A stretch of 64,000 nt of DNA from Paenibacillus albus. GTDB taxonomy: Bacteria > Bacillota > Bacilli > Paenibacillales > Paenibacillaceae. Below are positions 26,305 through 34,574 of the stretch, piece after piece. The position numbers and the translations under genes are program-made. Under the pieces are notes generated by a model. It was given only the letters and a program-made list of their open reading frames with translations, did not search any database and was not told the DNA's origin. The stretch's first letter is position 1, and each line of letters begins with the position of its first letter. The stretch covers positions 1,936,501-2,000,500 of the forward strand of contig NZ_CP034437.1 in the NCBI RefSeq assembly GCF_003952225.1. The letters are read 5' to 3'.

Positions 26305-27867
26305 ATGTCTAGCGAGTTGAAATTGCTCAATGATGAGCAGATGATTCAGTTTATTACGAAGGGTTATGTCGTTCTGCAGAACGAATTGCCGGAGGAATTG
26401 CACCAAAACGTTATGAAACAAATCGACTTCGCCTTCCAGAATGAAGGGAATCCAGGCAATAACATATTGCCTCGCGTACCGGACATTCAGAAGTTCTTCG
26501 ATACGCCGGTAACCAAAGGCGCTCTTACCAGTGTTCTGGGACCTGACTATTATATGCACCCGCATCGCCATATGCACTACAATCAGCCGGGCAACGGGAA
26601 GCCGGGCGGCGGCGAGTGGCATAAAGACGGCTTCTGGTCATCGATGCGCAGTCATCGTCCATGGTGGGTGATGATGTTCTATTACACGCAGGATATTACG
26701 GAAGATATGGGCCCGACGGCGATTATGCCAGGCTCTCAATATAATGAAAAGTTTCAGAATCAGCCAGAGCTGCTGCCGACAGGCAAAGCGGGCACAATCG
26801 CGCTCGTGCACTTCGATCTCTGGCACAAGGCTTCGCTGAACACGTCGAACATTGATCGCTATATGCTCAAGTTCCAATTCGTTCGCCTAGCTGAGCCGAC
26901 AGCGCCAAGCTGGAATCATACGAATGCTGTGCCAGCGTTCCCTGACGACACATCAGATGCGCATTTGAATTTGTGGCATGACGTGTGGAACTGGCTCCGA
27001 GCGGATAGAAGCGCGCCGAACATTGGGGGCAGTGGTAATGAGAATGAAATCACTAGGCTCATCGAGGAGCTGTCGAGTGAGGATGCCATCATTCGCAGTC
27101 AGGCGGCTGACCAACTTGGCTTGATTGGCGCACCGGCTGAGGCAGCTGTTCCGAAGCTGACGGAGCTGATTCGGGATTCGTCCGAGAATGTGGCGCTGAA
27201 TGCCAGCTATGCGTTTGGACACATCGGTGGTTCAGGGACGGCAGCATTATTGACGGAGCTGGGAGAAGGATCCAAGTTGACAACGCAGCGCGCGGCGTAT
27301 GGACTTCAAGCGGCAGGCGAAGAGGCCATTCCAGGTCTTGTTCAGCTGCTGGCAGCTGGCGAAGAGAATAGCAGAGCGCTCGCTGCCTTCGTTCTTGGTA
27401 TGGCTGGAGCGGCGGCATCCTCTGCAGTTCCTTCATTAATTATCGCGCTGAATGATGAGAGCGAGTGGGTTCGCCGCAATGTTGTAGAGGCTCTCGGCAT
27501 GATCGGCGAACCGGCTGATGAGACGGTCCCGGCGCTCGTGAGAATGCTCGAAGAAGCAGTTGCGAAGGAAGCTGCGGAGGGCCAGGAGAATGCCAGCACC
27601 GGCTCCTACGTATACAATCAAGAATATATTACGAACAAAATCGCCTATACAGCGGCACTTTCTTTACTGCGAATCGGTAAGCACGGTGATGCCGATCTGG
27701 TCATTAACGGGCTTGAAGCTGGCCTTCTGAGCCAGGACCGTTATGCGAAAGCATATGCTTTCGAAGCGCTGACGGCGATCCGCACAGATCGGGCGGTAGA
27801 TCTGCTAATTAAGCAATATCGCGCTGCACGATGGTGCCCGGATACGCATAAATCAAGCACATTTTAA
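26305..27867 (+). CDS. PhyH dioxygenase fused to C-terminal HEAT repeats
   Basis: 520 residues from ATG 26305, about 10 bases after AGAAGGGG; the upstream in-frame ATG at 26212 overlaps the divergent regulator region. Residues 1-215 are a PhyH-type Fe(II)/2-oxoglutarate dioxygenase with H106-K-D108 (GGGEWHKDGFW), H174 (HFDLWHKAS) and R185 (IDRYML), so the active site is complete. Residues about 245-510 contain five or six HEAT/PBS-type helical repeats (for example IIRSQAADQLGLIGAPAEAAVP and EWVRRNVVEALGMIGEPADETVP). Such repeats usually bind proteins or phycobilin-like ligands. It stands alone beside an AraC regulator. Substrate and partner are unknown; the fusion is clear. Confidence 0.85.
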   Translation: MSSELKLLNDEQMIQFITKGYVVLQNELPEELHQNVMKQIDFAFQNEGNPGNNILPRVPDIQKFFDTPVTKGALTSVLGPDYYMHPHRHMHYNQPGNGKPGGGEWHKDGFWSSMRSHRPWWVMMFYYTQDITEDMGPTAIMPGSQYNEKFQNQPELLPTGKAGTIALVHFDLWHKASLNTSNIDRYMLKFQFVRLAEPTAPSWNHTNAVPAFPDDTSDAHLNLWHDVWNWLRADRSAPNIGGSGNENEITRLIEELSSEDAIIRSQAADQLGLIGAPAEAAVPKLTELIRDSSENVALNASYAFGHIGGSGTAALLTELGEGSKLTTQRAAYGLQAAGEEAIPGLVQLLAAGEENSRALAAFVLGMAGAAASSAVPSLIIALNDESEWVRRNVVEALGMIGEPADETVPALVRMLEEAVAKEAAEGQENASTGSYVYNQEYITNKIAYTAALSLLRIGKHGDADLVINGLEAGLLSQDRYAKAYAFEALTAIRTDRAVDLLIKQYRAARWCPDTHKSSTF

Positions 27868-28009
27868 GCAACAGTTGGTGAACAGCCGCTGCGCTAGCTC
27901 TGCTAGCCAGCGGCATCTCTCCATTCAAAGTTTCGCTTACCGCGAAGCTTCTTTCGTGCTGGCTGCGAGCGACCTTTTCTCCTGTGCTGAATTATATCGG
28001 GTCATATCC

Positions 28010-28039
28010 TTCACAAGTAAATCATACATGATATACTAT
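28010..28039 (+). promoter_or_regulatory. Promoter and possible autoregulatory site of the FadR-type regulator
   Basis: TTCACA at 28010-28015 and TATACT at 28032-28037 are 16 bases apart, 45 bases upstream of the regulator. The stretch 28017-28039 agrees at 17 of 23 positions with 28792-28814 in front of the importer operon, suggesting that one protein reads both. ATCAT-AC-ATGAT inside it is an inverted repeat. Confidence 0.5.
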
Positions 28040-28081
28040 GGGACATGAACGAATTCCACAACGAAGATAGGATGATCGGGG

Positions 28082-28747
28082 ATGTCCAAAAAGCAGCTAA
28101 GTCGTTATGTATTAACCGATGAGTTATACGCCCTATTAAAGCAGCAAATCTTATCCCACGTCATGCCTGCCGGCGATAAAATCAATATTGATAAGCTTGC
28201 GAGAGAGTTCGGGGTCAGCAATATTCCGATCCGTGAGTCGTTGTTCCGCCTGGCTTCTGAAGGCTTCGTAACGGTTATTCCGTTTAAAGGCATGTTCGTT
28301 GCCGAGATGAGCTTGAAGGATATCGATGAGATATTCGAAATCCGCATTCAGCTGGAGGAGCTCGCCATTCGCAAATCAGCTTCGCGCATTACGAAGGCGC
28401 GTCTGCAGCAAATTCTAAATGCGCTTGATGGCAGCAACGAGGTCACAGCGGTTGAGCAGAACGAACAGAACGAGGAGAAGGAAGTACTGCAAATGAACGA
28501 GGGACTTCATGGGACGCTCTTGATCTATGCAGATAATTTCAATCTCCAGCAGATGGTGTCATCGCTAATTGAGCGAATTCACCGCTATTTGAATTTGCAT
28601 CACTACAAGATTGATCTGGAAGCGGAGAAGGAAGAGCACCGGAGCATCGTCAATCATTTGCTCGCGGACAATACGGAGGATGCGGTTAAAGCGATGCGTC
28701 TTCACTTGCAGAATTCGTACGAGAGGCTCGTAGCCAACTTCAAATAA
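28082..28747 (+). CDS. GntR-family regulator, FadR/FCD type
   Basis: 221 residues. Residues 10-75 are a GntR winged helix (ELYALLKQQILSHVMPAGDKINIDKLAREFGVSNIPIRESLFRLASEGFVTVIPFKGMFVAE). The rest is an all-helical FCD domain starting IDEIFEIRIQLEELAIRKSA and containing HxxxH-like metal positions in EEHRSIVNHLL. FCD regulators usually respond to sugar acids or other carboxylates. It precedes an importer and a sugar-acid dehydratase in the same direction; palindrome 28772-28789 at the importer promoter is its probable target. The inducer may be the imported uronide or the acid made from it. Confidence 0.88.
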   Translation: MSKKQLSRYVLTDELYALLKQQILSHVMPAGDKINIDKLAREFGVSNIPIRESLFRLASEGFVTVIPFKGMFVAEMSLKDIDEIFEIRIQLEELAIRKSASRITKARLQQILNALDGSNEVTAVEQNEQNEEKEVLQMNEGLHGTLLIYADNFNLQQMVSSLIERIHRYLNLHHYKIDLEAEKEEHRSIVNHLLADNTEDAVKAMRLHLQNSYERLVANFK

Positions 28748-28771
28748 GGCGGAATACCCCATCCAATTTTT

Positions 28772-28789
28772 TGTAAATACATGTTTACA
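28772..28789. promoter_or_regulatory. Candidate FadR-type operator overlapping the importer promoter
   Basis: TGTAAATACATGTTTACA has perfect 6-base arms. The right arm (28784-28789) is itself the minus-35 element of the importer promoter, so a bound repressor would block RNA polymerase. It begins 25 bases after the stop of the GntR gene, the most likely binder. Confidence 0.6.
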
Positions 28790-28812
28790 TTATAAATCGT
28801 GTATGATATTTT
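28784..28812 (+). promoter_or_regulatory. Promoter of the third sugar importer operon
   Basis: TTTACA at 28784-28789 and TATTTT at 28807-28812 are separated by 17 bases. A candidate operator overlaps the minus-35 and a cre site lies just downstream, giving the classic layout of a repressed and catabolite-controlled sugar promoter. Confidence 0.6.
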
Positions 28813-28826
28813 ATTTCATGACAAAT

Positions 28827-28840
28827 TAAGAGCGCTTTCA
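28827..28840 (-). promoter_or_regulatory. CcpA (cre) site downstream of the importer promoter
   Basis: Read on the minus strand the site is TGAAAGCGCTCTTA, agreeing with 13 of 14 positions of TGWAANCGNTNWCA. It lies between the putative minus-10 element and the start codon at 28864, a position where CcpA blocks elongation. Confidence 0.65.
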
Positions 28841-28863
28841 TCGAAGGGGAGGGAAATGCCGGG

Positions 28864-29787
28864 ATGGTCAAACCGGATACAGCTCGTCTGAAACGAAGAA
28901 TTCTCAGACACTGGCAGCTTTATCTCATTGTGCTGCTGCCGACGATCTTCTTAATCACGTTTAACTATGTACCAATGCTCGGTGTCCAAATCGCTTTTAA
29001 AGAATTTAGTCCCGTCAAAGGCATCTGGGGAAGCCCGTGGGTTGGCGGCAAGCAGTTCAACATGTTCTTCACTTCTCCATTCTTCTGGCCGGTCATTCGC
29101 AATACGCTGCTCCTTAGCGTCTATGCCTTGCTCATTGGGACGCCGGCTGCTATTCTTCTGGCTCTCGCTATGAATGAAGTGCCTAGCCAGCGGTTCAAGA
29201 AGGTCGTGCAAATGACGACCTACGCGCCTTATTTTATCTCCACGGTTGTCCTCGTCGGTATTATCAACATCGTCCTCTCACCTAGCACCGGTATTTACGG
29301 GCAATTCGCACATCTTTTCGGGATTGATCAGGCTTATGATATTTTGGGCCAACCGAAGGCTTTCTCTTCCTTGTATGTTTGGTCAGGAGTGTGGCAGGAA
29401 ACGGGATATGGCGCCGTTATTTATCTCGCGTCGCTTGCGAACATTAACCCAGAGCTGCACGAGGCATCCAAGATTGACGGTGCATCCAGGCTGGAACGAA
29501 TCATACATATCGATTTGCCGGCTATTCGCCCAACCATCATCGTGCTTCTCATCCTCTCCGTCGGCGGTTTGCTCAGCGTAGGCTTCGAGAAAGTGTTCCT
29601 GCTGCAAAATATGATCAATCTGGAAACCTCTGAAGTTATCTCCACTTACGTGTATAAAATCGGTCTTGTGAACACGAATTTCAGCTTTGCGGTTGCAGTC
29701 GGTTTATTCAATTCCATTGTCGGCTTCATCCTGATCTTCTCCACCAACCTGCTAGCCAGAAGATATTCCGACTCCAGCTTGTTCTAA
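28864..29787 (+). CDS. Sugar ABC importer permease, LplB family (third importer)
   Basis: 307 residues with about six membrane segments (LYLIVLLPTIFLITFNYVPMLGVQIAF first). The EAA loop is LHEASKIDGASRLERIIHIDLPAIRP. GGGGAGGG precedes the start. The YtcP partner is 16 bases downstream. The operon carries its own FadR-type regulator upstream and a sugar-acid dehydratase at its end, so a uronic-acid-containing substrate is a fair guess. No ATPase gene is present. Confidence 0.92.
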   Translation: MVKPDTARLKRRILRHWQLYLIVLLPTIFLITFNYVPMLGVQIAFKEFSPVKGIWGSPWVGGKQFNMFFTSPFFWPVIRNTLLLSVYALLIGTPAAILLALAMNEVPSQRFKKVVQMTTYAPYFISTVVLVGIINIVLSPSTGIYGQFAHLFGIDQAYDILGQPKAFSSLYVWSGVWQETGYGAVIYLASLANINPELHEASKIDGASRLERIIHIDLPAIRPTIIVLLILSVGGLLSVGFEKVFLLQNMINLETSEVISTYVYKIGLVNTNFSFAVAVGLFNSIVGFILIFSTNLLARRYSDSSLF

Positions 29788-29803
29788 TGAAGGGGGACTC
29801 CAA

Positions 29804-30706
29804 GTGAACCATGCAATTCGCATTCGAGAATCCTGGGAAGATCGGCTTCTCCTAACGATTGTATATGTGGCGCTCGGCCTTGTTACGATAGCCGTCGCTT
29901 ACCCGATTATCTTTATCATCAGCTCTTCCTTTAGCTCTTCCTCCGCCGTTATGGGCGGCAAAGTATGGTTCCTGCCCGTGGAGCCGACTTTGTACGGTTA
30001 CTCGGCGGTGTTCAAGTATAAGCAGATTTGGACCGGTTACTTGAACTCCATCTTCTATACCGGCGTCGGTTCGACGCTCAGCGTCGCGCTTACGATCATG
30101 ATGGCGTACCCGATCTCGAGAAAGACGTTCGTCGGCCGGAATATCTTCGTATGGCTTCTGCTGTTTGCGATGCTGTTCAGCGGCGGACTCATTCCGTATT
30201 ACTTGGTCGTTCGTAATTTGCATTTGCTCGGTACGGCATGGGCGATGATTTTGCCAGGTGCACTAAGCATCTTCTCGGTCATTGTCGCGAAGACGTTCTT
30301 CCAGTCCTCGATTCCGAACGATCTGTACGAAGCGGCCCAAATCGACGGCTGCACGGACGCCGGATTTCTGTTCAGAGTGGTGCTGTTTCTGTCGAAGCCG
30401 GTTATCGCTGTGCTGTTTCTTTGGTCGGCGGTCGGTAACTGGAACTCATACTTCAATGCTTTGATTTTCCTTAATGACGCCAGCAAGTACCCCTTGCAGC
30501 TTGTTCTTCGGGAGATTCTGGTCGTCAACAATGTGGATACAAGCTCGATGTCGCTAAGCGCTGAGCAGCTGAAGCATTTTGAAGATATGAAGACGCTGCT
30601 GAAGTACTCGGTCATCGTAATTTCAAGCATTCCAGTTCTCATTCTGTATCCGTTCATTCAAAAGTATTTCGTTCAGGGGGTGATGGTCGGGGCGATTAAG
30701 GAATAG
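29804..30706 (+). CDS. Sugar ABC importer permease, YtcP family (third importer)
   Basis: 300 residues starting at GTG 29804 after AAGGGGG. About six membrane segments are seen (LTIVYVALGLVTIAVAYPIIFIISS first). The EAA-type loop is DLYEAAQIDGCTDAGFLFRVVLFLS, with Cys in place of the usual Ala after DG. The C-terminus ends QKYFVQGVMVGAIKE. It pairs with the LplB-like permease upstream. The binding lipoprotein follows after 95 bases. Confidence 0.92.
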   Translation: MNHAIRIRESWEDRLLLTIVYVALGLVTIAVAYPIIFIISSSFSSSSAVMGGKVWFLPVEPTLYGYSAVFKYKQIWTGYLNSIFYTGVGSTLSVALTIMMAYPISRKTFVGRNIFVWLLLFAMLFSGGLIPYYLVVRNLHLLGTAWAMILPGALSIFSVIVAKTFFQSSIPNDLYEAAQIDGCTDAGFLFRVVLFLSKPVIAVLFLWSAVGNWNSYFNALIFLNDASKYPLQLVLREILVVNNVDTSSMSLSAEQLKHFEDMKTLLKYSVIVISSIPVLILYPFIQKYFVQGVMVGAIKE

Positions 30707-30801
30707 TCCACCGTCTGAGAATAGATCGTTGGCTTAGCAGCAAGTAGCTTCATCCATTCATGCATGTAGTGTTTGTTTGAGACAATTCAGGAGGGGTGTT
30801 C

Positions 30802-32505
30802 ATGTTGCGTATTACTAAACTTCTTGTAGTTACGGCACTTATCAGCATCTTATTAATGGTTTCTGCTTGTTCTTCCAATAACGGCAACGATAATAGCGGA
30901 AGCACGGCGTCCAATGACTCGGCTTCAACGAATGCGAATTCCGGAAATACCGGTGCTGCAGTCGATCAGGAGAAAGTTGTGGATGTTTCGTTCTTCGCGG
31001 TGCCTGGCGGCGATATCGTAGATTTGAAAACAAACTGGTTCACCAAGTATGTGAAAGACAATTTCAAGCTGGATATTTCGTTCCAAATCGCACCTTCGAG
31101 CGATGCGGCGACTAAGCAGTCTTTGCTGCTCTCAAGCGGTGACTATCCGGATGTATTCTGGAGTGCGAACTTCTCGCCTTCCGATATTTTGAAGTACTCG
31201 AAGCAAGGGATTATCGTACCGCTTAACAAGTATATCGACGAATATGCACCGAATCTGGCAAAAGCAATCGAGAGCGCACCGGGTTTGAAGTCTGCGATTA
31301 CAGCTCCGGACGGCAACATCTATGGCCTGCCGAACTACAACACTTGCTGGCACTGCTTCTGGGGGAACAAAGCATGGATCGATAAGAGCCTGCTGGACAA
31401 ATTCAATTTGCAAATGCCTGCGACAACGGAAGATTTCGAGCATGTGATGCAAGTATTCAAGGACAACGGCGTTACAGGCTACTCCGGTTCTTCGGATGGC
31501 TATGACGTCATTCCATTCCTGATGAATGCATTCACTTATGATAACGCTTCCGATTACTTTGATGTGCAGGACGGCAAGGTGTCGTATGCGCCAACAACTG
31601 ATGGCTGGAAGAAAGGTCTTGCTTATCTGAACGACCTGTATGAAAAAGGATTGATTGATAAGCAATCGCTTAGCCAGAAGGGCGATATTGTGAAGCAGTT
31701 GGCTGCACAAGGTAAAGTCGGCGTCGTTCCGTCCCTTTACAGCGGTGCTTTCTTAGATATGAACGGCCCGAATTATAAGAACTGGGTAACGATTCCGCCG
31801 CTTACAGGTCCAGATGGTGTGCAATATGCAGCCTTCAGCGGCAACAGCCCAAGATCACTCTCCTTCGCAGTTACGAACAAAGCATCGGAAGAGGCAATCG
31901 TAAGACTGATGAAGCTTGTGAACTTTATCTATACACCTGAAGGCACGCAGATGATGAACTACGGTCCTGAAGGCAAGTATTGGACGAAAGCAGAGAATGG
32001 CGTTAAAGGTCTAGGCGGCGAACAGGCTCTGTTCATTACGCAGTCTGATAAATTCTATTCCGCTGGCGCGAAGCAGAATGAAGGCTGGAACCAAATGGGC
32101 CCGGTATTCCAAGATATGACGTGGAGAAACGGCTTCGTTAAAGCGACGTCTCCATTCACAGCTGACGGTCTGGAATCCTTGCTGCTGCTGGAAACGATGA
32201 AGAATTATGCAGGACACCAGCCGAAGGAAGTATACCCAGGCGCGATCTATATGGAGGATGCGCAGAACCAGAAATTCGCGCTGCTCAAAACCAACATCGA
32301 GCAATACATGAAGCAGTGGACGGCGCAGTTCATTCTCGGCAACAAATCGGTAGATAAAAATTGGCAGGAATATGTGGACGGCTTCAAGAAGCTGGACCTC
32401 GACGGCTATCTGAAGATCGCGCAAGATGCGATGACGACGCCTTTTGATACATCCGCTTATCAATCCGATTCGAAAACCGTAGAATTCTTGTCTTCGTTGA
32501 AATAA
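30802..32505 (+). CDS. Sugar ABC importer, substrate-binding lipoprotein (third importer)
   Basis: 567 residues from ATG 30802, six bases after AGGAGGGG; the in-frame GTG at 30796 directly abuts that site. The signal sequence ends in lipobox VSAC (Cys23), followed by an Asn/Ser/Thr linker to about residue 50. The binding domain is of the LipO type (SSGDYPDVFWSANFSPSDILKYSKQGIIVPLNKYIDEYAPN). It delivers substrate to the permeases upstream. An intracellular dehydratase follows after 43 bases. Confidence 0.9.
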   Translation: MLRITKLLVVTALISILLMVSACSSNNGNDNSGSTASNDSASTNANSGNTGAAVDQEKVVDVSFFAVPGGDIVDLKTNWFTKYVKDNFKLDISFQIAPSSDAATKQSLLLSSGDYPDVFWSANFSPSDILKYSKQGIIVPLNKYIDEYAPNLAKAIESAPGLKSAITAPDGNIYGLPNYNTCWHCFWGNKAWIDKSLLDKFNLQMPATTEDFEHVMQVFKDNGVTGYSGSSDGYDVIPFLMNAFTYDNASDYFDVQDGKVSYAPTTDGWKKGLAYLNDLYEKGLIDKQSLSQKGDIVKQLAAQGKVGVVPSLYSGAFLDMNGPNYKNWVTIPPLTGPDGVQYAAFSGNSPRSLSFAVTNKASEEAIVRLMKLVNFIYTPEGTQMMNYGPEGKYWTKAENGVKGLGGEQALFITQSDKFYSAGAKQNEGWNQMGPVFQDMTWRNGFVKATSPFTADGLESLLLLETMKNYAGHQPKEVYPGAIYMEDAQNQKFALLKTNIEQYMKQWTAQFILGNKSVDKNWQEYVDGFKKLDLDGYLKIAQDAMTTPFDTSAYQSDSKTVEFLSSLK

Positions 32506-32548
32506 GAAGCCTATACAGAGCAGCGATAGTGGAGGGAGAACATACTTT

Positions 32549-33646
32549 ATGAAGATTACGAGCGCGAAGAGCTTTATTCTACATGTTCCGATTACGCCGC
32601 CGATCACGGATGCGATTAATGTAGCGACGCACTGGGGCGTAACCGGCGTCCGCATTGAAACGGACGAAGGCATTACCGGATACGGCTATACTGGAACGAC
32701 CGCTAAGGGCGATGAGATGATTGCCGATACGATTGATCGGTACTATGCACCTGCGCTCGTTGGCAAAGATCCGACCATGATCAAGCAGATTTGGGATGAT
32801 CTGCGGTTTGGTCCGATGCACTGGATTGGCCGTTCCGGCATCACGCATATGGCGCTAGCGGCAGTTGATATTGCGCTGTGGGATATCGTCTCGAAGGCAG
32901 CGAATAAGCCGCTCTGGCAATATCTTGGCGGACATAAGCCGGAGAAGATTAAAGCGTACAATACGAACGGCGGCTGGCTCAACTGGAGCAAGGACCGGCT
33001 CATTTCCGACATTACGAGCATCGTGGAGCAAGGCTTCTCTGCGGTGAAAATGAAGGTCGGCAAACCGGATCCACGCGAAGATTTCGACCGCGTTCAGGCA
33101 GTGCGCAAGGCGATCGGCGACGACATTGGCCTCATGATCGATGTGAATCAGCAGTGGAATATTACGACTGCGATGACGTGGGGCAAGAAGCTGGAGCAGT
33201 TTGATCTGATGTGGCTGGAGGAACCGCTGAACCCGGACGATATTGCGGGGCATCGTAAGCTTGCCGATGAGCTGAACGTGCCGATTGCACTTGGCGAGCA
33301 TGTTTACAACAAATATGCTTTCCGCGATTACATCCATCAAGGCGCCGTCGAGTATGTGCAGGTCGACGTCACGCGTGTAGGCGGCGTAACCGAATGGCTG
33401 CAGGTTGCGGGACTTGCTGCGGCATATGATTTGCCGATCTGTCCACATGTCGGTGATATGGGCCAAATCCATCAACATTTGGTCGCATCGACGCAGAACG
33501 CGATCATGCTCGAGTACATCCCGTGGATTCGGCATATTTTTGAAGAGCCGGCTACTGTCGTCGACGGCTACTATAAGCTGCCAGAGCAGCCTGGAGCTTC
33601 GACGACGATTATTCCGCGCTACTTTGATGAGTATCGGATTCGGTAG
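32549..33646 (+). CDS. Mandelate-racemase-type enolase-superfamily sugar-acid dehydratase
   Basis: 365 residues, cytoplasmic. An N-terminal capping domain precedes a TIM barrel with the mandelate-racemase set of residues: K167-x-K169 (SAVKMKVG), metal ligands D198 (IDVN), E224 (WLEEPL) and E250 (IALGEH), and catalytic H300 (CPHVGD). Members dehydrate acid sugars such as galactonate, fuconate or galactarate, or act as racemases. It differs in motifs from the RspA-like enzyme at 9663 (KxK rather than an Arg/Tyr loop). It is the last gene of the third importer operon, followed by a strong terminator. The precise substrate is undetermined. Confidence 0.85.
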   Translation: MKITSAKSFILHVPITPPITDAINVATHWGVTGVRIETDEGITGYGYTGTTAKGDEMIADTIDRYYAPALVGKDPTMIKQIWDDLRFGPMHWIGRSGITHMALAAVDIALWDIVSKAANKPLWQYLGGHKPEKIKAYNTNGGWLNWSKDRLISDITSIVEQGFSAVKMKVGKPDPREDFDRVQAVRKAIGDDIGLMIDVNQQWNITTAMTWGKKLEQFDLMWLEEPLNPDDIAGHRKLADELNVPIALGEHVYNKYAFRDYIHQGAVEYVQVDVTRVGGVTEWLQVAGLAAAYDLPICPHVGDMGQIHQHLVASTQNAIMLEYIPWIRHIFEEPATVVDGYYKLPEQPGASTTIIPRYFDEYRIR

Positions 33647-33663
33647 AGGATATGAGGATACGC

Positions 33664-33699
33664 AGAGAAACTGCCCAGAGTGGGCAGTTTCTCTTTTTT
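33664..33699 (+). terminator. Strong terminator of the third importer operon
   Basis: A perfect 14-base-pair stem (AGAGAAACTGCCCA with TGGGCAGTTTCTCT, three-base loop) is followed by T residues, 18 bases after the dehydratase stop. Confidence 0.95.
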
Positions 33700-33745
33700 A
33701 TGTGCACCCAGCACTCTTAGCGCCACGTGGCGGCAGTTTAGTTAT

Positions 33746-33936
33746 TTGAGAGTACTGAATCTGAACTCTCAGAGTCTCAATCGACGATTTTCGGAGCTGA
33801 GCGTACAATTTACGCACTCTCAGCTCCGCCTTGCTGCCAAATTCGGCAGTTTCCTTATCTGAGAGTACTGAATCTGCACTCTCAGAGTCTCAATCGGCGA
33901 TTTTCGGAGCTGAGAGGACGAATTACGCACTCTCAG
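33746..33936. repeat. Hairpin-repeat array 2 (four units)
   Basis: Units lie at 33746-33772, 33797-33823, 33859-33885 and 33910-33936. Spacing is 51, 62 and 51, identical to array 1. The odd units share AGTACTGAATCTG centres; the even ones are enclosed in a longer stem GGAGCTGAG...CTCAGCTCC. The segment between units AGTCTCAATCGRCGATTTTC is nearly identical in the two 113-base copies. The array fills the gap between two convergent genes (stops at 33646 and 33959), after the terminator. Confidence 0.9.
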
Positions 33937-33958
33937 CTCCGCCCGCCTCCGGTCCCGG

Positions 33959-34549
33959 CTATCGGCCAATGTTCGCGCCCCGGCTTCCCGCCTGCGCCTT
34001 GCTTTTCTTCGGCGCTGAGCGGCGGACGAATGCTCGGGCTATCGTTAATAGCAGCACAGCAACTGCGCTTACGATGTAGACGAGACGGATAGCTGGCAGC
34101 TGCGTATCTGTACCTAGCAGATAGCCGTGGAGAAAGGCCATAACGAAGATCGGGTACGAAGAGAGATGGATAAGGAACCACAGCTTCTTCTTCAGTTTAT
34201 TGCGCAAATCGGTCGTCAGAATGACGATGAGCATGCCGTAAGCTGCCAGAATGCCGAGCCCATTGAGAACAGGATGATTCTGAGCGGCAAAAGGAACAAG
34301 GAGCTCCATCCACGAGAAAGGCATATACGTGTCGATGACAGTGAAGACGCCGTGCAAGAGACCGACCGCTGTTCCGCTAATCGTCAGGAAGCTGTGCAGC
34401 TTGTATATATCTGCCTTGCTCTCCCGCGACCACTGCGGGAAGCTATATAGAATGCCGAGGCAGATGCCAAGCGCGATCATCACATAAGATGCGACGCCGA
34501 GCGTGCGGATAATCGGCCATGTGGGCAAGTTCACGAAGAATGAATTCAT
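33959..34549 (-). CDS. Ferric-reductase-like transmembrane protein
   Basis: 196 residues from ATG 34547-34549; a longer reading upstream would run into the ApbE gene. Five or six membrane segments are visible (VASYVMIALGICLGILYSF, then KLHSFLTISGTAVGLLHGVFTVIDTYMPF, and LWFLIHLSSYPIFVMAFLHGYLLG). Paired histidines in HSFL...LLHG and LIHLSSYP...FLHG are placed to ligate haem, as in the YedZ/MsrQ/ferric reductase superfamily. It is the last gene of a three-gene operon after ApbE, starting 25 bases after that stop. It probably passes electrons across the membrane to a flavinylated partner. Confidence 0.78.
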   Translation of the reverse strand: MNSFFVNLPTWPIIRTLGVASYVMIALGICLGILYSFPQWSRESKADIYKLHSFLTISGTAVGLLHGVFTVIDTYMPFSWMELLVPFAAQNHPVLNGLGILAAYGMLIVILTTDLRNKLKKKLWFLIHLSSYPIFVMAFLHGYLLGTDTQLPAIRLVYIVSAVAVLLLTIARAFVRRSAPKKSKAQAGSRGANIGR

Positions 34550-34574
34550 AGCTAGGTGACACCTCTTTCTTTGT

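Noticed and set aside
33746-33936. CRISPR-like appearance of the repeat arrays
   Set aside because: The repeats are palindromes with changing centres, the spacers are related to each other, spacing alternates between two values, and no cas genes are present.
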